Shown: positions 7,507 through 13,840 of the stretch, one piece after another | Layout: each line of letters starts with the position of its first letter | How positions within the stretch are numbered: position 1 is the stretch's first letter | Assembly (NCBI GenBank): GCA_963170055.1 | Contig: CAUJGJ010000420.1 | Location: forward strand, 82,501 to 96,340 | DNA from: Halisarca cf. caerulea | Taxonomy: Eukaryota; Porifera; Demospongiae; Chondrillida; Halisarcidae | Reading direction: 5' to 3' | DNA length: 13,840 nt | Program-made: the position numbers and the translations under genes | The notes under the pieces: model-generated | What the model was told of the DNA's origin: nothing | Databases searched by the model: none | What the model saw: only the letters and a program-made list of their open reading frames with translations

Positions 7507-8652
7507 AACTCAATGTACGTAACCCTGCTACTCCACCAATTCAATATAATTATTACGAGGTAATTCGGCTTAAAGTCAGACGCTTCTTACTTCTATCTAT
7601 CTTACTTCGTGCTGCAAGTTGACGTCTGAATCAGTGTTTCTGGTGGGTAGTCTATGACCTGAACTGGTAGTGGGTCCAGCAGCTGATAGGGGCCCAATTA
7701 GATCATGATTGGCCATTGATGATTCGCTTTCGTGCAATTCTACCTCACCCCAGTTCGTGCAGCATCTTGTTCCCATTACTCTGCATGAGCAGAGAGGCGT
7801 ACAGAATGCTTTTGATAAATTGCAGGGCAGGTGCAGTGTCCAGACGCTCTAGCGCACTTGCCATTGCACACAAACTACACGAGCACGGATTGATAGGTTA
7901 TAAACACTGCACAGATATAAAAACAGACAATTTGAGGGTATTGTTATATTATAGAAGGCTTACACTTTCATCAGCTGAGGACTACATGGCAAAAACAGTT
8001 GAAACAACCGTATACGCATAGCAATCGAACGTATTCGCACACAACTTACGCAAGTTTATCATGTATAATACAGGAAAAGTGTGACGTAACAGCAATATTG
8101 CATAATCGGGGATACTGTCACTTTAAAAGATGCGGTAATACATATATAAATATACCAGATGGAAAATGGATGACCATCACATTTGCTTGTGAAAGAAAGT
8201 AGTATGATAGAATCTTGTACATCCCTTCAGTAGAGAGCACCTCAAACAATTGGGCAGTGTTTTTATTAAGGCCATGGCAACAGACGGTGTACATATGCAC
8301 ATACATTGAAATGGCTAGCAGAAACTCAGCGCAGCTAGAGTTTGAAACAGACATCACCCCTCTCATACTTTAACTGCAGCTGATTATAGTATGTATGAGC
8401 AAATTGAATGCCAAACAATATCATTTTACACATAAGACCTTATAATAATGAAATATGGGCACTTTCATAGGTATGGGTAATTGTACATCTATGGGCACTC
8501 CCTAGTCCCAATAGAGCTGCTGGATATGAGTGGTTCTACTGAACATATTCCTGACAATTATTTACAGGATTACATTGAGAAAGCAGAATCTATACAAAAC
8601 ACGCACATACCAGACACTAGTCTGGCTTGATATAATTGTTCCATTTGTATCT
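7507..8652. other. Non-coding intronic stretch
   Basis: There are open frames of up to 101 codons (7716-8021 on +, 8118-8366 on -), but none has a recognisable domain, plausible composition or supporting context. No repeat ends or RNA genes were recognised. A small hairpin, CAGAC-ACTA-GTCTG, lies near 8611-8624. Confidence 0.45.
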
Positions 8653-8687
8653 GGAGGGGGAGGGGGGGTGGGGTGGAAAGGGGAGGG
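8653..8687 (+). other. G-run with G-quadruplex potential
   Basis: Runs of 5, 7, 4, 4 and 3 guanines are separated by one to six other bases, meeting the usual four-run pattern for an intramolecular G-quadruplex on the + strand. It lies within the presumed intron, so the minus-strand transcript would be C-rich here. Confidence 0.7.
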
Positions 8688-9292
8688 ATGATTTAGCAGC
8701 ACAACGAATCAGCCTATAGCTTCAACCAATCACATTAAAGTACGTACATCAGGAAAATTCAAGGGTTGCAGAAACTTTGTGGTTATCCTCATTCATTGCA
8801 TGGGTTCATCAATTCTGCATGGTGATACAAAATTGCGGCCTCTGGCCACCTATTGTACAATGTGGGGTCCTCTCAATTTAGGAAGCTTTTGCTTGTGCTA
8901 GTGGATGAAACTGCATCTTTGATCACATCTCGTATAGACACAGTTAGCATGTTAACCTGCCAAGTTGAACATAATTGCATAATATATATTCGTGGAGGAA
9001 ATTCATCATGGAACCAATTTTGTTAAAAATAACATTACTTGGATATGCACTCAACACTTTCCACAAAACAGTTGGAATAACTGACATCATACGCCCATGC
9101 TTACATACAACTACATATGTGAATCAATAATCTATTGAATTTATTACGTTGAATCAACTGGGGTGCAATCTGGAATAAAAGTGAAAAATTGCATGACAAG
9201 ATGCACGTATGCTTACAAGTAGGTTTTTTCTCAATATGCATACTAGGCGATATGCATCAACATTTAGACAAAGGTGTCCACAAAGCACTAGG
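8688..9292. other. Non-coding intronic stretch
   Basis: It is AT-rich with no recognised gene or repeat boundary. The minus-strand frame at 9154-9459 has no family resemblance and is probably chance. Confidence 0.45.
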
Positions 9293-10533
9293 CAGGGCCG
9301 TAGCAGCCTTTTCAGCAGGTCAGGCAAGTGCCGGACCAGTGCTTTTGGAAAGCTTGTCTTCAAAATAATTGTAAACAGACTCTTGAAGGTAAAGCATGAA
9401 AACTGGCTTATATTTTGCATGACATATAGCATACAATAAATAAGCGATGGTGATTTCACCCACTGCCTGCCTTTGTTTCATAAATTTCTAGGTTTGTCAG
9501 TGAATTTGTTCACTTCTTAAAAGTGCCATTTGCAGGGTCGCCATAAAAAAAACTTCCGCATATTCATATGGCTATGATTCAATTGGTGATCGAAAATGGC
9601 TGAAATGTCGTCGTCATCGTCATTGTCATCGTTGTTGAAAGAATTTTTTCCGGGCAATTTCACCCTCCCAAGTCTTTCAGCTTTCCCAAAAGGGCCTTTG
9701 GGAGCGAAGGAGAGAAGAGAAGTTTTCGTGCAGAGTGGTGTGAAGAATTCAAATTACTGCACTATGACATTGATACCAACTCAGCATTTACGTACAGTAT
9801 GAAATGTCATAGAAAAAGAAGTTACTTGCAAGCACCAAGCGAGATCCTGCCTTCATATAGAGAGGCCTCACCAATTCGAACGAAGGTACATCTACATTTC
9901 AATTAAAAAGCACACTGCTACAGAGTGTCAAATGAGGCTATAGATGCTCTTATTTTTCTTCCATGGTGCACCCAAGATGTCATGGAGATGCAAATTACAG
10001 AGCTTACTGCTGAAAAGGCTAAGAATCGAAAATTGTTTATGCTAGTGCTCAGCAACATTCGATTTCTGGCAAGACAAGGATTGGCTCTGAAAGGAGATGG
10101 TGATGAGGGGTACAGCAATTTTATTCAATTGCTTCGCCTACATTGCCAAGAGAGTACCAATGTTGATATGGACAAATGGTTGGCCAGACGACTCAATAAG
10201 TGCATGTCACCTGAGATACAAAACGAGTGCCTACAATTGCTGGCTTTTCACATACTCTGCAATGTCAGCTCCCCTATAGCTAGAAGTTCCTGCTATAGGA
10301 TAATGGCAGATGAATGTACCGATTGTCCCAACCAAGAGCAGTTCACTATTAACTATGCACCATGCAGCACCATGAAGCAGTGTCGCCTCAATCACACAAT
10401 GGTTCTGAACATTAGCAAGGAGCAGCTGGATGACCTTAATATGGTGGCTGTTGCTAAGGAGTTTGTTAGCAAGAACGAGCACCGTAACCATACAATTCTT
10501 CGGGAAGTTAGTGTAACTGCCTTAAAGGTTTAA
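9293..10533 (+). mobile_element. hAT element remnant, 3' end not found
   Basis: CAGGGCCGTAGCAGCC at 9293 resembles the terminal sequence of hAT elements and lies 303 bp upstream of the transposase ATG, a reasonable 5' leader. No matching GGCTACG...CTG end was found downstream. The 3' end may be lost, or lie beyond the inverted-repeat element at 10625-11308. The boundaries are therefore provisional. Another CAGGGTCGCC word at 9533 is an alternative start. Confidence 0.4.
9596..10533 (+). pseudogene. hAT transposase (ZMYM1-like, DUF4371), frameshifted and core-deleted
   Basis: The protein is broken but clear. An ATG at 9596 opens a Ser-rich N-terminus (MAEMSSSSSLSS). After about 9710 the family sequence continues in a different frame (RSFRAEWCEEFKLLHYDIDT at 9718), so there is one frameshift. 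That region matches the TTF-type zinc finger of this family but lacks part of the Cys set, and an in-frame TAA lies at 9904-9906. Downstream, the frame from 9925 contains the DUF4371 signature SNIRFLARQGLALKGDGDE and SPEIQNE. It also has ADECTD, which carries the first acidic residue of the hAT triad (10309-10311). At about 10348-10360 the sequence jumps from QEQFTI to CSTMKQCRLNH...EFVSKNEHR, which resembles the far C-terminal end of these transposases. An in-frame deletion has therefore removed most of the catalytic and dimerisation region. The 9925 start is GTG and is not a real start codon. The protein cannot be an active transposase as it stands. Confidence 0.8.
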
Positions 10534-10622
10534 GTTAGTCAATTTACATGACTTCTTATTGTTGTCTTCAGGCTGTTTGTAATAGCTCTGTACATGCGTA
10601 CTTTTGGGTTATAGTTTGTCAA

Positions 10623-10680
10623 TAGAGAGCTTTAGCACAACGTTTTTACGTAACGCTATAGGTTAGTGTTAACGTTTGCA
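10623..10680 (+). repeat. Left terminal inverted repeat of the AACGTT-rich element
   Basis: It pairs with 11254-11310 on the opposite strand. GAGCTTTAGCA is exact, followed by AACGTT, an ACGCTAT word and a second AACGTT, with scattered mismatches. Confidence 0.7.
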
Positions 10681-11308
10681 CGAATAACGGAAATGATTTT
10701 TAGCATAGTGTTGTAAAATGGCGTCGTTGACTACAGACGAAGAAATGCTTCTGGCAATTTTGGACTCAGACAGTGACTCGGATGTAGTAGAATTCATTTT
10801 CATTTCCGCACTACAAAAGCAGACCGAAAAGAAGCAATAAAACGTCATCTCTCGCCTAAAATTGCACCCGAGACTGCTTTCCTTGGGCCACAGACTCTGT
10901 TCTGACTGCTTTCTTTGGGCTGACGATAGGGTGTCTGTGAAATCCACCGAATTATTTATGGTAGTGGAGGTAGAAGCAGAAGTGGGTGACTGAGAGAATC
11001 GATATCAGAAGTCACTGAAAGAATCGATATCAAACGGCAAAGAAAAACTGGGTTAAAAAGCGTCGTAGAAGGTAGCTTGAAGAATCTCAACCACAGAAAC
11101 AATGATTGAGCTAAATTCAAGCCTTAAATCTAAGTTGGCAGCTTCGTTAGAGTAGAATAACGGCCCCATCACAATCTTCCCTTTACCGTGCTAACTCAAC
11201 GTTATTAGAACCCCTATTGCGTTTGAAACCTTATCAAAACCGCTAAATTTTTGCAACCGCAACGTTATTAGCTAATAGCGTAACGTTTAACGTTATGCTA
11301 AAGCTCCC
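10625..11308. mobile_element. Inverted-repeat element with AACGTT-rich ends
   Basis: The left end (from 10623) reads TAGAGAGCTTTAGCACAACG and the right end, reversed from 11310, reads TAGGGAGCTTTAGCATAACG. Similarity continues for about 50 bp as a string of AACGTT, TACGTA and ACGCTAT words. TA flanks both sides (10623-10624 and 11309-11310) and may be the target duplication. The interior holds a short acidic frame (10718-10840) and a 25-bp direct repeat (10996 and 11021, GAATCGATATCA). No transposase is complete, so the superfamily is uncertain. It sits just after the broken hAT gene. Confidence 0.75.
10718..10840 (+). pseudogene. Short acidic frame, possible transposase N-terminus
   Basis: ATG at 10718 opens a 40-codon frame beginning MASLTTDEEMLLAILDSDSD and ending TEKKQ before TAA. 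The context AAAATGG is good, and an acidic Asp-Ser start of this type is seen at the head of several DNA-transposon proteins. It may be the surviving first exon of the gene of the surrounding element. I do not recognise the family and no homologous continuation was seen downstream. Confidence 0.3.
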
Positions 11309-11310
11309 TA
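11254..11310 (-). repeat. Right terminal inverted repeat of the AACGTT-rich element
   Basis: It is the partner of 10623-10680. It contains three AACGTT palindromes and an internal TTAGCTAA palindrome. Confidence 0.7.
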
Positions 11311-11431
11311 GTATGACTTAACTTTATTTCTATTATCACATAATATATATTATGTATGACGGAAATTGCTGGGTTTTATATATGGTACTAAATCATAAAT
11401 AATTTCACCTGACCAATTGCAATGACCTTAT
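11311..11431. other. Intronic stretch with a perfect AT palindrome
   Basis: ACATAATATATATTATGT (11338-11355) is an 18-bp perfect palindrome. Nothing else was recognised. Confidence 0.5.
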
Positions 11432-11483
11432 TGCACCTATTTTGAACATGATGCAGATGCACCTATTTTGTACATGAATAATA
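11432..11483 (+). repeat. 26-bp tandem duplication
   Basis: Two adjacent 26-bp copies start TGCACCTATTTTG(A/T)ACATGA and diverge in their last few bases. They lie in the intron about 75 bp downstream of the exon B donor site. Confidence 0.7.
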
Positions 11484-11558
11484 TGCATATGTATGTAAGT
11501 ATATACATATGCAATGACCGAAACCAAAAATAGCAAGCACATAACATTGTACACTGAC

Positions 11559-11843
11559 CTTGAGAAGGGCTATCTACCGTATTCGTAGTACATCCAGTAG
11601 CATTTCCACAGTTGTTAGATGGAGTAACAGTAACACTGTAGTTCACACAAGGATTTAGTTCCCTTATAGTACATGGACTGGTACAAGGCACACTATTCCC
11701 ACAGTCTGGTGATGATGTAGGACAGAAAGTGACTGCAGTGGATGTGACTGGAGGGGAGTTAGGAGGCTGTGACCAGGTTACATTAGCCGCTGTAAACCCC
11801 ATTTTCCTAGTCGATGTGGTCATGGAAGGACAGGATGGAGGGC
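11559..11843 (-). CDS. FN3-domain exon B (internal exon, phase 1-1)
   Basis: This 285-bp internal exon encodes about 95 residues, one FN3 domain. The minus-strand acceptor is TGTATTTTCCAATTTAG before GCCCTCC, and the donor is CTTCTCAAG before GTCAGTGT. Both boundaries are phase 1, matching exon A. Trp24 (NVTWSQPP) occupies the same position as Trp24 of exon A, and the late strand YSVTVTPSNNCGNATGC (69-85) aligns with YTISILPGNACGFATGC (67-83) there. There are eight cysteines (5, 41, 48, 54, 58, 66, 79, 85). The proline-rich turn after Trp (QPPNSPP) is typical of FN3 modules. Exon B lies 5' of exon A in the same gene if they are adjacent. The protein identity is unknown; a receptor or adhesion protein with FN3 tandems is likely but not proven. 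Confidence 0.88.
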
Positions 11844-11889
11844 CTAAATTGGAAAATACAACAAGAGATGAACCAGAGGATATACAATG

Positions 11890-12123
11890 CAGGGGCAAAT
11901 TTAGAGAATTGTAAGAGGGGGTCCACCATGCAGTGAGTGGGCCAAGATGTCACAGGACCTATGTGCAAGTTACACGATATAATGTCACAATAAAATGGCT
12001 CCCATGATTCCTGAATTCTAAAAAGGGTTTATTGTTAATTGTATTTCCTGAAATTCCTTCCTGAAATTTGTAATTCCTTCTTTTCTTGAGCCCCCCCTTA
12101 GAGCTTTCCTAGATCCACCCCTG
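11890..12123. mobile_element. Small hAT-like MITE next to exon B
   Basis: The left end reads CAGGGGCAAATTTAGAG and the right end, reversed from 12123, reads CAGGGGTGGATCTAGGAAAG. Both have G-runs about 30 bp in (GAGGGGG and AAGGGGGGGG). The form fits hAT termini. Flanking bases give only a partial duplication (TATACAAT against TATGCACA). There is no gene inside. It starts 47 bp upstream of the exon B acceptor, within the intron as transcribed. Confidence 0.6.
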
Positions 12124-12195
12124 GTATGCACATATGTAACTATGAAATTATACACAATAGCTTATTGGTAAATTCTAAAAAAACATTCAAGTATG

Positions 12196-12230
12196 TACGG
12201 TATAGAACGAAAAAAAGTTTACGTGAAGTA
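12196..12230 (+). repeat. Left terminal inverted repeat of element 2
   Basis: It starts TACGGTATAGAACG and continues through an A-run to ACGTGAAG. It pairs with 13076-13108. Confidence 0.85.
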
Positions 12231-12232
12231 AA

Positions 12233-12353
12233 GTGATCACGACGTAGGAGCTTCGTAATCACGACGTACGAGCTCCGTGATCACGACGTAGGAGCTCAGT
12301 GATCACGCCGTGATAGATACGTGATTACGCTTTAGAAGAAAACGGTATTACGC
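12233..12353 (+). repeat. Left subterminal 22-bp array of element 2
   Basis: Units start at 12233, 12255, 12277, 12299 and 12321, exactly 22 bp apart, with a sixth weaker one at about 12344. The best units read GTGATCACGACGTAGGAGCT, with small changes. Each has the palindrome GTGATCAC followed by G(A/C)CGT and, two helical turns on, the next copy. Confidence 0.9.
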
Positions 12354-12932
12354 TAAGAGGCTACAGGTGATCTTACCAACGACGTTTTCTAGCTTTAGGA
12401 CTTCTACTCTAGCCAAACGTGGATGTCACATCGTCTTCGTCTTCCTCGAGTTGGACAAAGAAATTTTGCACTTGATCACCTGATTATATTAAACAATGAA
12501 TCGATAGTTGTTATTCAAAAGGATTGACATCGTGTTCAATGTAAACAAGCAGGCACATTTTACCTGCCGCGAAGCAAGGAAATAGTCTATACACCAGATC
12601 GCGCTCCCTGGAAATGGGTAGACTAGTGCGCAGTAATATCCGGAAAATATACTGAAAATAACATGGCTGCTCACTTCATGCTGTTCTACATGATCCGCAG
12701 AATGATGCTCCTAACTGTAGGGTGCACGCGTTCGAGAAGAGTACTACTTAATAATCGTTCATATTGTTAAATTACTGTTTCTGGATTCTTTCGCTTCAAA
12801 TTGACCCTGTACTCTGGAGAAACGGTGCAGTGCGCGATTGTCCTTGTATCATTTTCGTATCGTGTGGATTCACATCGACATCAAAGTAAGGTTTAATCGC
12901 CTTCAGTGCAGTTTCTTGTGGTGTAGAGCAAC

Positions 12933-13075
12933 TGGATCACGGTCCTGAGTTCCTGTGATCACGACGCGAATTTTCGTGATCACGGCGTACCTGCTCTGTG
13001 ATCACGGCGTACCAGCTCCGTGATCACCGCGTATCAGCTCCGTGATCACGGCGTAAGATAAACGTAATAAAAACT
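12933..13075 (+). repeat. Right subterminal 22-bp array of element 2
   Basis: Units start at 12933, 12955, 12976, 12998, 13020, 13042 and 13064, with steps of 22, 21, 22, 22, 22 and 22. The central ones read GTGATCACGGCGTACCAGCT. The asymmetric part (CGTA then AGCTCC) runs in the same direction as in the left array, although the terminal repeats are inverted. The first and last units are degenerate. Confidence 0.9.
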
Positions 13076-13108
13076 CTTCACGTTAACTTTTTTTTGTTCT
13101 ATACCGTA
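13076..13108 (-). repeat. Right terminal inverted repeat of element 2
   Basis: It ends TGTTCTATACCGTA and is the reverse complement of the left end, with about two mismatches in 33 bases. Confidence 0.85.
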
Positions 13109-13532
13109 TGTATGCATGTATGCATGTGGCACTGCATAAAATTTGTGATAACAATCACCAATAAAAAATGACTAGCCTTCATTGGCATACTTTCTTTTGA
13201 AAAAAAAAAACATAACTGGCAGATTAAAAACAGTTTTGGAAAATCAGTCCATAATTGCATTAGATATTTTAATACATTATTAACAGAAGTACTATGACCA
13301 ATAGACGAAATGGCTGTTATCTATTCTTTTGAAGATGTGACTTTAAGGTTGACGTCCAAAAAATGGATTTAAAATTATATTTGATAGTAAAATATGGAAG
13401 CCAAAAAGACAATGTAATTTCACATTTCAGTGGTCAACCTTATGCATAAATATGTAATACAGTCACGACTCTTCAAGCCAGCCTTTAAAAGCCCAGAATA
13501 CTTGCTAGACTTCTGGCTGCATTTGCATTGCA
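13109..13532. other. AT-rich non-coding stretch
   Basis: No gene was recognised. It begins with a short TATGCATG direct repeat (13109-13126) next to element 2 and includes a 10-base poly-A run near 13201. Confidence 0.5.
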
Positions 13533-13700
13533 TAGTGGAACCCACTTAACATGAACTCAAGGGACTAATAAAAAGCATTCCTTCAATCAGAATTTCATGT
13601 TAACAGAACAAAATTAGGGCATTCAAGGGGTCATTACAGCTTTCATGCTAACCAAAAATTTTGCGTTAAATGAATCTGCATGTGTTAACAGGTTCCATTG
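13533..13700. mobile_element. Degenerate CAGTGGAACC-type MITE
   Basis: The left end reads TAGTGGAACCCACTTAACAT and the right end, reversed from 13700, reads CAATGGAACCTGTTAACACA. TA follows the right end (13701-13702), while the left flank is CA, a likely mutation. The 168-bp element has the same GTGGAACC terminal motif as the 176-bp MITE at 5786 but a different interior. Inside, an ACATGAA word (about 13549) is mirrored by TTCATGTTAA (about 13592-13601). Confidence 0.6.
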
Positions 13701-13702
13701 TA

Positions 13703-13840
13703 CTTACGTAATAGCAGATGTCACTAATCCGAGGGTAGGCCTAGAAGACTTTCCAATCGAAATAAATTCTGTTGGATTCTTAGGGGACATTTAGCACCTC
13801 ACGGCTCAAATGAAGGAGCCCATACCACCTACCACAAACC
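13703..13840. other. Right edge of window, no feature recognised
   Basis: Nothing coding is visible on either strand. If the FN3 gene extends upstream this would be intron. Confidence 0.4.

Larger units (their letters stand above)
5665..11558 (-). other. Presumed intron between FN3 exons B and A
   Basis: The donor at 11558 (CAAG before GTCAGTGT) and the acceptor at 5665 (TTATAG) would join the exons in frame: the split G plus GT makes a Gly codon between SPSQ and TPGCG. No exon is recognised between them, but a short or divergent one could be missed. The interval is loaded with mobile DNA, including MITEs, a broken hAT gene and inverted repeats. Confidence 0.55.
12198..13106. mobile_element. 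Tc1/mariner-like element 2, no transposase gene
   Basis: This 909-bp element is flanked by TA (12196-12197 and 13107-13108). Inward ends including the TA read TACGGTATAGAAC, an A-run, AGTT and ACGTGAAG, and match each other at about 31 of 33 positions. It is a sister of element 1 (720-1787): it shares the TACGGTATA start, AGTTTA(C/T)GTGAAGTAAAG at the left end, subterminal 22-bp arrays, the word CTAGCCAAAC (around 12407), and the internal AACATGGCTGCTCA block (12646-12673). Neither strand has a transposase frame, so it is non-autonomous. Its ends are better matched than those of element 1, suggesting more recent activity. Confidence 0.88.

Noticed and set aside
7716..8021. 101-codon + frame
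   Set aside because: No motif, no splice-bounded exon structure and no family resemblance; length is compatible with chance.
9154..9459. 101-codon minus-strand frame
   Set aside because: It spans the presumed hAT 5' end and shows no domain or exon signals.
11458..11558. Coding continuation of exon B past GTCAGT
   Set aside because: The open frame continues past a good donor site into AT-rich sequence with a 26-bp duplication; the FN3 domain is already complete at 11559.
12489..12674. 61-codon minus-strand frame in element 2
   Set aside because: No transposase motif, and it includes the internal block shared with element 1, which is not coding in the same way there.

Overview
This window looks like repeat-rich, AT-rich DNA from an animal. 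The two convincing coding exons carry fibronectin type III (FN3) domains bounded by good splice sites. The transposon remnants are of eukaryotic types: Tc1/mariner-like with TA target duplications, and hAT. The FN3 style and the hAT protein remind me of demosponge genomes such as Amphimedon, but that attribution is inference and I could not run a search.

Layout on the + axis: 1-717 is AT-rich and featureless. An internally deleted Tc1/mariner-like element (720-1787) keeps only the DNA-binding end of its transposase. A second TA-flanked element (2577-3539) has no recognisable gene. It abuts a GT microsatellite that is interrupted by a small hAT-type MITE (3636-3898) and continues as a 500-bp GT array with its own ~212-bp higher-order period. 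FN3 exon A (minus strand, 5383-5664) is followed by a 176-bp MITE, a region of nested inverted repeats (about 6290-7315), a 97-bp near-perfect hairpin (7410-7506), a G-run, a broken hAT transposase gene (9596-10533) and an inverted-repeat element with AACGTT-rich ends (10625-11308). FN3 exon B (minus, 11559-11843) has a small hAT-like MITE 47 bp upstream of its splice acceptor. A sister of the first Tc1-like element (12198-13106) and a degenerate MITE (13533-13700) complete the window.

The only host gene I can support is a minus-strand gene containing exons B and A. Both exons are symmetric phase 1-1, so they join in frame with a shared Gly codon. The 5.9-kb interval between them, which would be one intron if no exon was missed, holds most of the mobile DNA. 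The domains share an unusual cysteine pattern. No start, stop, signal peptide or membrane segment of this gene lies visibly in the window.

The most distinctive structure is in the two related Tc1-like elements. Each carries arrays of GTGATCACG-type boxes near both ends, repeating almost strictly every 22 bp (one gap is 33 bp), which suggests helically phased protein-binding sites. No CRISPR array, operon, rRNA or tRNA was seen.
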